A stretch of DNA of 64,000 nucleotides from Canna indica (GCA_034359265.1 CP136891.1:59496001-59560000), one strand, 5' to 3'; counted from the stretch's first letter, positions 34,602-46,920 are shown. Notes: a model not told the origin generated them from the sequence alone. Program-made: numbers and translations.

Positions 34602-36139
34602 ACTATAACTCAATCAACCTAATTTTCTGACAACAATGCTTAAGCGTATAAGAAGTTGAATAGAGTAAAGAAAAGTAGTATTTCAGTTATAACAAAATTG
34701 AAGACCGATGTACCATCCACTTACAGCCTTTTATATTCTGGAATATTACCATGAGTCAATATTAACAATTCAGAGTGCAGATTTCTTAAACCAAAATAAT
34801 TAAATCAATGATAATGACTGGATCCAGATAAGCTGGAAAGACTCATCCAATATCAAAGTCCAAAGAGCAGAAAAAGATATTTAGTCACCTGCCCAGAAAA
34901 ACTAGTGACAGTGGATTTTCCGTTTGTTCCTGTCACTGCTATAATCTTCATGTCCTGAGGCAACATTTCAGCAGCAAAGTCCAGTTCTGACATTACTAGC
35001 TTTCCCTGCAGTTAAAACTCAGCAAACACATTAATTAACTTCATCTCTAGGCACAGAGAGAAAGAGATAGAATAAGATAAGGGAACCAAGAACCCAAAAC
35101 GTAAAGAAGGAACAGATAGTAAACTTACAGAATGGAGAAAAGAGGAGAGGCCATATTCCCAGAGAGGAACTCCAGGAGATACAACTATTCTATCTGCATT
35201 AGCAAGCTGCTTACAGTCGCAGTAACCGAGGATGGTCTTCAGATCAGTATACTCTGATAACTGAGGATCTCCCTGCAATAATAAGGTGCCTGTGGTGCCG
35301 TGAAATATCAAACGAAGGATATAAATTTTACATTCTTACATGCCAACATCAAACAACCTCCAGAGGGACCAATTGTTCATTCTTATCAATCGCGACAACA
35401 GAAGCACCTCTGGAAAGTGCAAGTTTAGCAGCTGCTCTCCCAGATGCCCCGAGGCCTACAACCTGCCAAAATCTCAGCAGTATTATAAGTCATAACTGCT
35501 TCGAGTTGTGCAGCATTATAGGCAAATCTCTCACACTTATATGAATATATATTCCTCATTTGCAAACTCCACATTTCCTTCAGAGATGAGAAATTTTAGT
35601 GAAAACAGAACACCACCTCGAAACAATTCACTCTCAAGATAAATTATCGACAATGTGATAAAAAATCTCTTTATTTCACCTGTAGCGCTTAACACTACAT
35701 TTGGTGGAGTAGACACTAGATAGTGAAGTTACTTTTATGAAGTCGACCCAACTGTTGTTAGTAACACCAATGAAGATTCTTTTGCATCTTTATCATTCAA
35801 AGAAAGAAGACCGAACGAAACAACAAAAACGACCAATTTCTTTCTGGGAGAGGAAGAGAGCGTGGAAGGCTTACCGCAATTCTCTGGCCCTTGAGGTCCT
35901 CAAAGCAGCATCAGACCCGAAGATGTAGAGCAGAAGAAGGCTTGGGTGAGACCGCGAAGTCAGAGAGGAGACCGAGAGAGATCGAAAGAGCCGCCATTTT
36001 CAGTAGGATGTTGAAGCCAATGGGACCGGGGTTAGATGAGTCGCAGTCAGGCGCTACAAATGGCGGTGGTAAAAGATAGAAATAATTTTATTGGTATTGG
36101 AGTTTTCTTCCTTATGACGGTTCTTTTGGTGTCAAATCC

Positions 36140-36975
36140 TATCTCGATATTATTTAATTAGTGAAAATTATTTTTTGATTTGATTTTAGTAAAATTAAAA
36201 ATTTGGTTTTAAAAATTTAATTTTAATATCCGATTTTTAATTTTTTAAAAATATATTTGATTAATGAAAATAACATCAATTTTAGTTAGTTGAAAGTAGT
36301 GAATAAATTTAATATTAATTTTTCTTCAATCATTTTAGTAGTAATTTGATTTTTGATTAAATAGTAAACTAATTCTTATGAAATTGTGCATAAAAAATTA
36401 ATATGGTTGAAGAAGAAAATCACATATTTTATTTGTAGCTAGTTTACACAATTATTATTTGATAATATGATTGTAAATATTTGTAAGATTTAATTAAGTT
36501 GTTGATAATTTATTTATTTTATTCAACTAGATATAAAATCAATTAAAAATATTTAAAATTTTCAAAAAAAATAAGTTAATGATCTAAAATTAATTTTGGT
36601 TCAATTAGATATAAATTGATTAATTTAACTATTTTGTTAATTTAATATAATAGTTTGAGTTAAAAATAATGATTTTTATTTTTATTATAAATAAGATATA
36701 GTTTGATTTATTTAAAAATTAATTGATTTTATAAAAAAAAATATTTATAATTATAAGTTTGCCGCTATATTTTGATATCAAAATCGACAATCTCGAAATC
36801 ACATAAAACAACATTCAGATGTTTTCATTTTCGTTAAGAAATATGGTTTAATTTCATTTTGGTTTTGATTTAATTTCATAAAAATATCGAACCAAACACG
36901 TTTTTGTAAGCAGATTTGATTATAGTGAAACTGAAACTATGAAAACAATATTAGTTTCACTAAGCAAACATGCCC
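36140..36975. mobile_element. Old relative of the 31.6-kb MITE, broken
   Basis: The left part (about 36150-36300) aligns with the left half of the MITE at 31559 (TTTTTGATTTGATTTTAGT, TTTGGTTTTAAAAATTTA, TTTTGATTAATGAAAA-like order). The right part (about 36820-36975) is like the other half and ends AAACATGCCC then TTA. The middle 500 bases are AT-rich and unassigned. This may be a larger Harbinger-type element or a MITE split by later DNA. Confidence 0.4.
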
Positions 36976-37720
36976 TTAATGCATATATATATATATATGG
37001 GGAATTTCTTACATAATCAATGAAACCCAAACCCGACAATAGAAACAAAAAACTAAATCCGATAATAATTATAATGCAGGAAAAATAAGAGATATATGCA
37101 AGAAGGTTACGTGGTTGAACTCAGTAGGGTATATCTTACATCCACGTGGAGAAGAAGAGACTGCTTTATTAATTCCATAAAAGAGAAATAAAAAGAGTGC
37201 CAATAAATTAAATCCCTTTCAGAATACAACAAACTATATTAAATAAATTGAACATGAAATTAATATCAAGTAGAAGCACTGTCTTTGCAAGATCTGTCTT
37301 GAAACTGAACTCATATTGTATGTCAAAACCTGAAAATGAACACTTATTGTAAAAGAGTCATAGCGGCACTCTTAATTTTCCGAATCTCTAAATTTTCTCA
37401 CAATATTTTCTATCTTCCTCTCAGTGTGGGATTAATCAGAACTTTGTATTAGGCCTCATTTTATAGTGAAAAGAGCCGACATATTCTTTCAAATATTGCA
37501 GCAAAAAATAAGTTGTGCTGATTGATTCAATCATGTGGCTAAAGTTGATCTTAATCCACAGGTATATGTGATTTTGACCAGGAAAAATGGAGTTGTGACT
37601 GAATTGTTTGGGGTTGTTGACCGAAGCTTAAGAGGCGATGGCAGCTACAAATGAATGCTTCACGTTGATCACGCAATTCGAGGAGTTTAAAAAACTTTTT
37701 CAAATTGCATGCGAGTGTGC
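36976..37720. other. Unassigned sequence, possible LTR relic
   Basis: It starts with a short TA run. The GAAGGTTACGTGGTTGAACTC word and the TACATCCACGTGG word near 37103-37150 resemble retrotransposon LTR sequence, but no ends were found. No coding signal is visible. Confidence 0.25.
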
Positions 37721-37724
37721 ATAT

Positions 37725-38310
37725 AGATTGTCTCTAATTTTAAATTAGGGACACATAAATTATGTATCTAATATTAAATAGGAGATGCATATAAATTGCG
37801 TCTTTAATTTTAAATCGAAGACGCATGTAAATTGTCTCTAATTTTAAATCGAAGACACATATAAATTTTGTATCAAATTTTAAATAGGAGACACATATAA
37901 ATTTCATCTCTAATTTTAAATCAGAGATGCAGATAAATTAGCGTCTACAATTTTAAATCGGAGATGTATATAAATTGGTGCATCTAATTTTAAACCGGAG
38001 ACACATATAAATTGTGTCTCTAATTTTAAAACAAAGACACATATAAATTGTTTCTCTAATTTAAAATCGAAGACGCATATAAATTGTGTCTCTAATTTTA
38101 AATCGGAGAAGCATATAAATTACGTCTCTAATTTTATATTGAAGACATATATAAATTGGTGTCTCTAATTTTAAATCAGAGGCGCAATATAAATTGTGTC
38201 TCTAATTTTTTTAATTCTGAGACACAATATAAATTGCTTCTCTCATTTTTAAGAAATCGGGGACGCAATGTAAATTGTGTCTTCAATTTTGAGACGCTCG
38301 TAATAAAACG
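37725..38310. repeat. Tandem array of a ~37-bp unit
   Basis: About fifteen diverged copies of a unit around TCTCTAATTTTAAATCGGAG.CGCATATAAATTG follow one another. Spacing varies by a few bases. The array lies just inside a CACTA-type end and is probably that element's subterminal repeat region. Confidence 0.75.
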
Positions 38311-38379
38311 TATCTGATCAAAAAAAAATTGTGATGCTAAGAAAAAATATATCCCCAATTACTATAGAAAAGATGACGT

Positions 38380-38479
38380 TTTTTTTAGTGTCTCCAAATA
38401 ATATGGATTTTAAAATTTTGACAACACTAATAAAAGCATCCATGCAATTGTGTCCTTAAAGGTTCATTTTCTTGTAGTG
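38380..38479 (-). mobile_element. CACTA terminus
   Basis: TTTTCTTGTAGTG ends at 38479, the reverse of a CACTACAAGAAAA terminus and nearly the same as the right end of the 49128-57173 element. The opposite end and duplication were not found, so the element is truncated on the left. Confidence 0.6.
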
Positions 38480-39090
38480 TTCTTTCCAAGTTGACTAGTC
38501 AAAAGAATTGTAGTCCATCATTTGAACCTTTTAGAATTGTGTGCATATATTCTTCAATTTGCTGCAACATTGGCATGCTTGCGCGTGGAGACATCTTTGA
38601 GTAGGTGGGCTCGGCCTACATACTTGGGCTGGGCGAACCCAGTCCTGCAGGCTCGGCCCCAGCGATCAGCAACAACCTTTTTTTCCTTTTGATTTCAATC
38701 ACAACTCGATCAAATGAATTTCAATACTTGGGCTGCATTTGGTGCACACCCAATTTGAGTCAAACCTTAATAATTCATCATTTGAAAAAAATTGGGGCTG
38801 ATGTAATTCTTAGAAGTCGTCCTCCTATCCCTCAAGGCCCGTATAGGGCCTACGTCGAATCAGTGCTCAAGTGGACCAAGTCAACTTCTTGTTTGGACTT
38901 AGGAACCCACATAGTCCTTCGGGTCACTTCCTTCATTATGTATCTCTGAGAAGGGAAACCTGAAAGCAAAATTTACACCTGACCCGATGTCTTATTTTTC
39001 TGTGTTTTGCCTCGGAATATGGATTGCTTTAGGAAAAATAGATCCATCCACCTTGTACAAATTGTTCAACGTCATTAGAGCCTTCAGTAC
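38480..39090. other. Unassigned sequence
   Basis: An open frame at 38605-38949 has no recognisable domain and no coding-like pattern. GGGCTCGGCC and CCCAGTCC words near 38610-38660 are slightly GC-rich. No repeat end is seen. Confidence 0.2.
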
Positions 39091-39445
39091 CTGTTGGTTG
39101 AAGGTTTCTTCCTTCATGTTCTATTCTCTTCATGACTATTTTGATGATAATAAACCAAATCTATTTAACAAAAATTCTTGAAGTATGAAGCTCGTAGGAT
39201 CGATAAATGAGAAGTCAAGTTACACGTCTTGCGGTCGATCTTGAAACAAACCAGTGCATGCACCAAAGATGGCTTGGACAAATCAAAAGAAAACATGGAA
39301 AGTCCTTCAAGTTGAAGCACGCTGAAGAACGAAACCAGAAAATAAAGCGCACAACGAGAAGATCAAAAAGAAAAATTTCCAGTCCAGGTTCGGTCGATCG
39401 ATCGATCGACCGAATGGCGTTAAAAATTGGCAATAGCCAATAAAT
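39091..39445 (+). mobile_element. SIRE-like LTR fragment
   Basis: It starts TGTTGGTTGAAGG near 39091 and has the family word TTTTGATGATAATAAA near 39139. It then has CCAGTCCAGGTTCGGTCGATCG near 39380 followed by GGCGTTAAAAATTGGCAATAGCC. These match the solo LTR at 28903-30336 in order, but most of the LTR is missing after 39445. Confidence 0.6.
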
Positions 39446-39567
39446 CAACTTGAACACTTCATTTTAAGTACAAAGTTCATAAATATAATAATAAGTATGA
39501 CATATTTTCATGCATTTAGAATGAAAAATTCATATAAATATAGATAAAGTGACATAGAGGCCATTTC

Positions 39568-39895
39568 TGTTGATGTAGCTCAATCCCAATCATATCAAAT
39601 GAACAATTGTACATGAAATGGAAACTTTATTGAATGAAGATTACAAATGATAACAGATCAAAATGTAGTTACAGAGGAAATATTTGAATGATGAAATAAA
39701 AGTGCTAATGCACATAACTATGAATTTGGTGACTTCTAGAAACAAACCCAAATTAAGCTAATCATCAGTAGCATTAAAGAGTAAAATGTATGCTAACTCC
39801 AGTTAACAATAAAACACTTAATCAACTACTTATTACAGAACCAATATTGAACACTCTGACTCAGCTAAAATGGTGACTATAATTTGACTTCAACA
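39568..39895 (-). repeat. Copia 3' LTR
   Basis: This is the 328-base copy at the left. It lacks about 17 bases near 39735 that the other LTR has (around CTCATATAGCCCTGTAG). Confidence 0.9.
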
Positions 39896-39901
39896 CTCAA
39901 A

Positions 39902-42900
39902 TTATATCTTCATAAGACCAATCTTTTCTCTAAATTTATCGAAGCTTTCAGTAGGTAGTGCTTTAGTAAAAATATCAGCAAACTGATTTGAAGAAGAACA
40001 ATGCTTGATCTCAATTGTGCCTACACTCACCAATTCTCTCACAAAATGGTGTTTTGTGTTTATATGCCTTGATCTAGACTGTTGAACATGATTTTTGGAC
40101 ATGGATATAGCTGAAAAATTGTCACACGACAGAGTTCTTGCTATAGTCTGAGGTCTTTCAAGCTCTCCTAGAATTCTTCCCAGCCACACCGTGTGGCAAG
40201 CCACAGCAGATGCTGTTATGTATTCTGTCTCAGCAGTTGACAGAGCCATTGTGTCTTGTTTCTTTGAGCACCAGCAAACTGCAGTCGAACCAAGTAGAAG
40301 CACATAGCTAGTGGTACTTCTCCTGTCATCACTGCAACCAGCCAAATCAGCATCTGCAAAGACTGACAGCAGCTCAACATTGCCAGATTTGTATACTAGA
40401 CCAAGCTCAGCTGTACCTTTCACATATCTCTCCACTCTTTTAGCTGCTATCATATGAGTAGTGGAAGGTTCCTTCATGTGCCTGGACAGTACACCAACAT
40501 CAAACATTAAGTATGGTCTGATGTTATTTAAGTACATTAGACATCCTATGATTTGCTGATAAATTTCTCTATCAGCCTTTTCTTCAGCTACAATGCAACT
40601 CAGTTTCAAGTCTGTTGTCATTGGAGTCGTCACAAGGTTACAATTTGTCATGTTGAATCTCTCCAACATATCCTTGATGTATTTCTTTTACACATATAAA
40701 TCCTCCATCAAACTTTCCAATCTCAAAACCCAAGAAGTATTTTACTTCTCCTAAATCAATCATCTCAAACTGATTGAACATGTTGGTTTTGAAGCTTTGT
40801 ATAACACTAAAGCTACTGCCTGTTATCAGCAAATCATCTACATATAGATAGGCAACCAACACATCTTCTTCACTTCTCAAAGTGTATAGAGTATGATCAT
40901 TCATACTCCTCCTGAAACCTGATCAACAAAATAATGATCTATCTTTTGGTACCAAGCTCTTGGAGCTTGTCTCAAGCCATAAAGACCCTTTTTCAACTTA
41001 TAGACTTTGGTTTCACTTCCTTGCACAATGTAGCCTTTAGGTTGGCTAACATAAACTTTCTCAGATAACTCACCATTTAAAAAGGCCGATTTAACATCCA
41101 ATTGGAAAACCTTTCAATCTCTGAAAGCTGATAAAGCAAGCAAGACCCCGATTGTTTCTATTCTTGCTACTAGTGAAAATATCTGGTGGAAATCCACTCC
41201 TTCCACTTGCATGAATACCTTAGCCACTAGTCTTGCTTTATATTTCTGTAAAGTACCATTAGATTGATACTTTGCCTTGTAAATCCATTTCAAGCTTACA
41301 AGTTTCTTCCCTTCTAGTAAGTCAACAAGTTCCCATGAGTTATGTTGCTTAATTGAGTTCATCTCATCATTCATGGCTTCTACCCAGTGTTTGCTTTTCT
41401 TTACCTCATTGTAACTCAAAGGTTATGCTACTTGAGCTGAGTTACACTGTTGTGTTGCTTCGTATATTTCACTTAAATTTCTGTACTTCTTAGGTGGTGA
41501 CTCATTTTCTATTGCTTCATTGATTCCTGAACTGCTAGTTGAGACATGTATTCCTGCATGATGGCCATCATCAGCAATATTCTCTTGTATATTATTAGAT
41601 TCAACTTTCACTAATACTTCATTTTCATTTTGAATGTTCTCAGTTAGATTAGTTTCATATGATTGATTACTTACAGTCAGATGTTTATCTGATGATTTTA
41701 GCTCATCCCAATCCCAAGCTTGATGTTCATCCACAATAACATCTCGACTCACTATTATCTGCATAGTTATGGGATTTAGAAATCTGTAGGCCTTTGATTC
41801 AGAGTTGTACCCAAGAAATATACATTTTACACTTTTATCATCAAGTTTCTTTCTAAGCTACTCTGGAATATGGGCAAATGCAATACTGCCAAACACCTTT
41901 AAATGTTCAACACATGGTTTCTTCTGATATAGAGCTTCAAATGGGGTTTTGTCCTTCAGTGCTGAAGAATAAGCTCTGTTCATCAAATAAACCCTAGTTT
42001 GTGCAACTTCAGCCCACATGTTCTTTGGCATTTTCTTGGCATTTAGCATACTTCTTACCATCTCTATAAGGGCTCTATTCTTCCACTCTGCAACACCATT
42101 TTGTTGCGGAGAGTAGCTTGCAATTAGCTATCTTCTAACTCTCAAGTCATTACAAAAATCATTAAACTTGTTGCTTAGATACTCTCCTCCCCTATTAGTT
42201 TTGAGTATCCCTATTTTTGCATCAAGTTCGGCTTCAACCTTGCTTTTGAAATCTTTAAACTGATTAAACACATTCGACTTTCATTTAAGAAATCTTATCC
42301 AAACATATCTACTAAAGTCATCAATGAATAGTATGAAATATTTGTAACCACTTACAGACATCTCTTGCATAGGCCCACATACATCTAAATGTACAATTTG
42401 AAGTGGTTTAACTGCTATTGCAAATGCTTTGGCAGGAAAAGGCAGTCTATGCATTTTTCCTAAAGCACAACCATCACATAGCTGATCCAACACTGCTCTG
42501 ACTTCAAGCAGTCCTTTCACCATAGCTTTTGAGCTCACCAGTTTAACATAATCAATGTTAATGTGTCCCAGTCTGCTATGCCATAACCAATCAGTATCTA
42601 AAACTTTGGCTTTGAGAGCATGACTTGTTGAGTGTGAGTTAAACCTGAACATGTTATTGTGAGCTACATGCACTTGAATTAACTCACAATTATTGGCTTA
42701 TCAGTGTATACAATACAATTCCCTCCTTCAAAAACCAGGGGAAAACCTTCTTTCATCAATTGTCCCACACTTAACATGTTAGAATCTAGCTCAAGCACAT
42801 ACAATACATTTCTAATGAGCTTATCCTCCCTTTGATTCAACCTTAAATGTCCTTTACCTCTAGCCATCTTGATATAACCATCCCTAAATTTTACTTCAGC

Positions 42901-43000
42901 TGGATGTGTTATATCCAAGCCTATAAACAGATTAAGTTCAGCTGACATATGGTTACTGCAACCACTGTCAATGTACCACTCTCATATCTTGCTATTTATG
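39902..43000 (-). pseudogene. Copia pol remnant (PR-INT-RT-RH)
   Basis: Protease starts near 42985 (YIDSGCSNHM). The GAG_pre-integrase HSRLGHI motif is at about 42570, and the integrase core (LDVCGPM, FIDDFSRYVW) spans 42410-42285. A stop follows FLK at 42281, and a further stop lies before SYSPQQNGVAEW near 42115. Reverse transcriptase begins NSWELVDLLEGKKLVSLKWI (about 41340), has a TGA near 41112 before [10 protein letters not shown], and shows the catalytic YVDDLLITG at about 40840. A frame break lies near 40905. RNase H has CWCSKKQDTMALSTAETEYI near 40260 and the frame ends FREKIGLMKI with a stop just before the 3' LTR. All four enzymes are recognisable but the polyprotein is interrupted at least five times. 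Confidence 0.88.
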
Positions 43001-43058
43001 CTTGCCATCAGAACAACTTTTGATTCTTCCTCTTCTTCAAATTCTCTAGCTAAATTGC

Positions 43059-43891
43059 TCATGTGCTTAGCTTTGATTTTACAAAATCTCTCAATATGTC
43101 CATTCCTCTTGCAAGAATATCATTGAATCTTTTTAAAGGATTTATGCTTTGACTTATTCGAAGAGGATGATACCTGACTTCTGGTGTTTGACTCCTCTCC
43201 AGAATCTTCACTAGCAGCAATATACTTCTTTTCATGACTTCTTGAAGGATGCCCTTTCTTGATCCAATGCCCATTCCCTCGAACCTCCATTGTTTCGGAT
43301 TTTAGGGCACACTCCTCTCTTCTCTCCTCATGCCTCTTTATTCTATCCTCATGTGATAGGAGAGACTCGAGAAGTTCATCAGTATCATTCCCCTCCTCAA
43401 TCGCTGCGAAAATGTGATCATACTTGTCAGACAAGCTTCGAAGGATCTTCTCAACAATCTTGCACTCGAGCATTTCTTCACCACATTGAACCATCTGATT
43501 CACCAGATCCAATACCTAAGCCACATATTGGGAGACATCTTTCCCATCCTTCATGAAGCAATCCTCAAATCGCCTTCGCATCGTCTACTTCTTCACCTTC
43601 TTCACCTTTGTTGTACCTTGATAAGCATTCATCAAGAGAACCCACCGCCTTTGCTAATCGAGCTCCAGAGATCCATTTAAAGACCCTCTGATCCAGCTCA
43701 AAGCCTTCACATCCTTCTTCCTAATCTCATGAAGAGCTCCTGCATTGTGTTTCTCTTCCACAAAGTCATTCGATACAATTTTCCCAAAGATCTTGAGAAA
43801 TGAAGAAGGTCTGGATCATCAGTGACTAATCTTCATATTCTACTCCATCAAAATGGGGAAGTGAGGGATTCACTTGACCCACAGTCGCCAT
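43059..43891 (-). pseudogene. Copia gag remnant
   Basis: The likely start codon is at 43891 (MATVGQVNPSLPHFDG), just after the primer site. A stop follows after about 21 residues. The best-preserved part, 43512-43120, has the UBN2-type gag signature LVNQMVQCGEEMLECKIVEK, SLSDKYDHIF and ESLLSHEDRIKRHEERR. A zinc knuckle remnant (CKRNGHIERFCK) is readable near 43120-43075 in another frame. It is broken by several stops or frameshifts. Confidence 0.8.
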
Positions 43892-43906
43892 TGGAGCTAA
43901 TACCGA

Positions 43907-43918
43907 GCTCTGATACCA
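43907..43918 (-). other. Primer binding site (tRNA-Met type)
   Basis: On the minus strand TGGTATCAGAGC begins two bases inside the 5' LTR edge, as expected for priming by initiator tRNA-Met. Confidence 0.85.
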
Positions 43919-43920
43919 GT

Positions 43921-44266
43921 TGTTGATGTAGCTCAATCCCAAGTTGTATCAAATGGACAATTGTACAAGAAATGGAAACTTTACTCAACGAAGATTATAG
44001 ATGATAACTGAGCAAAATGTAATTACAGAGGAAATATTTGAATGAGGAAATAAAAGTGCTACGGCACAGAACTATGAATTGGGTGCTCATATAGCCCTGT
44101 AGACTTCTAGAAACAAACCCAAATTAAGCTAATCATCAGCATCATTAAAGAGTAAAATATATGCTAACTCCAGTTAATGACAAAACACTTAATCAACTAC
44201 TTATTACAGAACCTATATTAAACACTCTAACTCGGCTAAAATGTTGACTATAATTTGACTTCAACA
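43921..44266 (-). repeat. Copia 5' LTR
   Basis: This is the 346-base copy at the right, adjoining the primer site and gag, so it is the 5' LTR on the minus strand. Confidence 0.9.
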
Positions 44267-44271
44267 ATTTC

Positions 44272-46310
44272 ATGATAACCTCTTTTGAATCAAGTTGACC
44301 CAAGTCAACAAATTGACTTAGAGGACTCATTTTTAATCCATATTTGAGAAATATGTTTATAGCCACTCATGTTTGGTGTGCATAGGTTTTAATTTGAAAA
44401 ATAATACATAAATCATAAGATTGACACTTAACAAGTTTCATGATAACTAGCTTAGTTTTGAATGAAATCATGCTAGGTTGATATCTTGACTTAAGGATAT
44501 ATTTTCATGTCAAACTTGACATACACTCTTTACATGACCATTATGTGGTGTCATAAAAGTTTGAATGAAAACTGAACACGTTTTGAAAAATAACTAAAAA
44601 TTACGGAAATACCATTTAAATTTTAGCATTTTTAGTTATTTCTAGAAAAATATAAAAAAATCCTTTTTAACTAATTATTGAAATTGCATCTTCATTGAAA
44701 AATCTAGTTTCTTCAATAAAAAGTTTAGAAATTTTCATTAAGAATCCGATTTATAGTGGAACTTTGAAATTGAATTTCAAAAATACAAAATATCATCCTC
44801 TTGAAATTTGATACTTTGATTTTTCGTCGAAAACTTCATATGAAACCTTGAGTATACCATTTTGATTCCTTTTCTAATATCATTCACACCATTGCTTGAG
44901 TAAAATCATTTCTAGAAATAATTTTGATAACTTGAATGATATATAGCTAGAAATATCATTTTTTTATTATAATCAAGATAGGATAAAAAATGAACTTAGA
45001 GAATTCATTTTGAGTTCAAACATGACACATACATCTCGAATGATCATTTAGCAATATCTAAAAAGTGTAACTAAAAGATGATAACATTTGAAAAAATACC
45101 TAAAATTTATGAAAATACCCTTGGATTTTTAGGAATTCTATGAATTTATTGAAAATTGATTTTTGACTAATTCTTGAACTTGTAGATTCCTTGGAAGATC
45201 TAGTTTATCCACTTAAAGTTTCAAAAAAATTCTTCAAGAATATGATTTTATAAGGATTTAAAAGTTTGATTTTTGTAAACTTTGATCTTAGTCAACAAAG
45301 TGATTGAGAAATTTAATTTTAAGCCCAAACTTGACTTATATACTTAGATTCATTCATGTTAGATGTCTAGATGCCTAAATTAAAGAAAACATGAGTAGAT
45401 AGCAAAATTTAATATTTAGTCATTTTCATATTTTTATGCCTACTTTGAATGAGATCGTGCTAAGTTCATATATTGATCAAACGATACTATTTTCACTTCA
45501 AACTTAATACACATGCTTTAGATGAACATATCTTGGTATCCGGAGAGTTTGAATGAAATCTGAAAATATTTTTAAAATTTTCAATTATTTACAAAAATAC
45601 CACTAAAACTTAGTAAATTTTAGAAAAATGCAGAAAAATTATTTTTGGTTGATTCTTGAATCTGCATCTTCCTTTGAAAATCTAATTTTTGGTATAAAAA
45701 TTTCAAAAATCTTGAATATAAACATGATTTGTTATGAATTTGTGAAATTTAATTTCAGAACTTGAAGTATAGTTTCCCTTAAATGCTCATGTTTTGGTAC
45801 TTTGGATTTTTGTTGAAATTTTTAAATGAGACTTCAAGTATAATATCTTGATTCTATTTTATGGTATCGTTCTAATTATTATTTGAAAAAAATCATTTCT
45901 AAAATAATTTTTGATTCTTTGACCGATACGTGTAATATCGATACTTAAATTAGTACATGATGTTTAGTTTTAGATTATGTTTATTATTCTATGATATCAT
46001 ATATTGATTAGTCTCACTTATATGTATGTCCCTTAAGTTGAGATCTACATATTTTTCATGAAAACTAGTTTTTAGGTCCCGACTTTGACCATAGTTGACA
46101 TTTCTTGCTATTTTTGAGTAATGTCAAAAGGGGAAGAAAAATATAGGTAAAAAGAAAAAGAATATAAGAAAACCATGCATATAGATAGGGGGAGTTCATT
46201 TCCACAGATATGCATGTTGATAGGGGAAGAAATCCCATGATTGATATTCTTTGCACTTAAATGATATATTTTCTTAATGATGTTTGTCATCATCAAAAAT
46301 AGAGAGATTG
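44272..46310. repeat. AT-rich region of about three degenerate ~500-bp repeats
   Basis: The words GATATCTTGACT-like, TCA.ACTTGA.ATACA, TTTTGAAAAATA.CTAAAA and GA.TTCTTGAA.TTGCATCTTC recur in the same order at roughly 44450, 44990 and 45480. No coding signal survives. It resembles the non-coding interior of a large LTR element. The complete copia element at 39568-44266 inserted at its left edge. Confidence 0.45.
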
Positions 46311-46312
46311 TT

Positions 46313-46920
46313 GGCCTAAAGTTTTAAACCTTTGTCTTAATCTCAGTTTTGATGATAGCAAATATGGAACTAATGATTCTATGGAGAATTATTTTCAGGT
46401 TCTATATCGGTTAGCGCACGACATCCACGATTAAAAACATCAGAGAAATTGGAAAATGGGAAGGACGATGGTTGGTGCACTCGGATTCGTCAGGAAAATA
46501 GAGTCCTTTTATAATCGTAAAGATCATCTGAGAGTTCCTTGGAGTATTTTTTAACCATTGTGTGAACCAGTGGTATATGGTTTGGGAACATTGATCATTT
46601 TCAATTCATTTTCCATCGAAATGGAAGTACTTTTTCATATGAAGACTGTTAGGGACTTTTCGATTTGCCCAAGCAACGACGGATCATGGTAGAATATTCC
46701 CAACAAGTTTGTAAATATGTTTTCGCGTCCAAGTAATTTTGGCATTTATTATAGTTCACACTTGTAAAATCCTTTATGCTATCCTCGAAGGCCCACAGTA
46801 CGAGTTGAAGCATTTTGAGGTCACTCAACGCTTGGTGAGAACGCTATGGCTAACTGGAGCAGTTTTCCTACATTCGTCATGGTAGTTTTCATATATAAGT
46901 ACATTGATGCAACCAAAGCC
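46313..46920 (+). mobile_element. SIRE-like LTR start, then unassigned DNA
   Basis: TGTTGGCCTAAAGTTTTAAACC at about 46313 and TTTTGATGATAGCAAA at about 46348 match the start of the SIRE-like LTRs. The match fades after about 46400. The rest to 46920 shows no recognisable signal and leads into the tandem array. Confidence 0.5.

Larger units (their letters stand above)
30902..35997 (-). pseudogene. MURD: MurD-like ligase pseudogene, seven exons
   Basis: The exons match the amino half of UDP-N-acetylmuramoylalanine-D-glutamate ligase, the Mur ligase some plants keep in plastids. Exon 1, 35875-35997, has a plastid-target-like Ser/Leu-rich start and EDLKGQRIA. Exon 2, 35358-35462, reads VVGLGASGRAAAKLALSRGA. 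Exon 3, 35129-35272, has IVVSPGVPLWEYG. Exon 4, 34889-35005, has the ATP-binding loop VTGTNGKST. Exon 5, 32640-32749, reads GGNLGKPLSD. Exon 6, 31101-31163, reads VAVVEVSS, stop, QLEIPNRYF. Exon 7, 30902-31023, has IILNLTSD and later NYVEIKCRLFSHMKHTKLA. Lesions are a TGA at 35911-35913, a lost acceptor AG with an apparent 2-base insertion at exon 5, a TAG at 31137-31139, and a small deletion causing a frameshift near 30987. Exon 5 also has a GC donor. The later exons were not found. Confidence 0.85.
39568..44266 (-). mobile_element. Complete Ty1/copia element, inactive
   Basis: Two LTRs (39568-39895 and 43921-44266) share the ends TGTTGATGTAGCTCAATCCC and TTTGACTTCAACA. A perfect 5-bp duplication ATTTC flanks the element (39563-39567 and 44267-44271). 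On the minus strand the order is LTR, primer site (43907-43918), gag, protease, integrase, reverse transcriptase, RNase H, LTR, as in copia. Several stops and frameshifts break the coding region. The LTRs differ by roughly one base in ten plus a 17-base gap, so the insertion is not recent. Confidence 0.93.

Noticed and set aside
30902..35997. A functional MurD gene
   Set aside because: In-frame stops in exons 1 and 6, a frameshift in exon 7, a lost acceptor at exon 5 and missing later exons all argue against it.
37725..38310. CRISPR-like regular repeats
   Set aside because: The units are contiguous and diverged without unique spacers, and the context is a plant CACTA end.
38605..38949. Plus-strand frame of 114 residues
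   Set aside because: No motif, no homologous pattern and no splice or start context beyond a single ATG.
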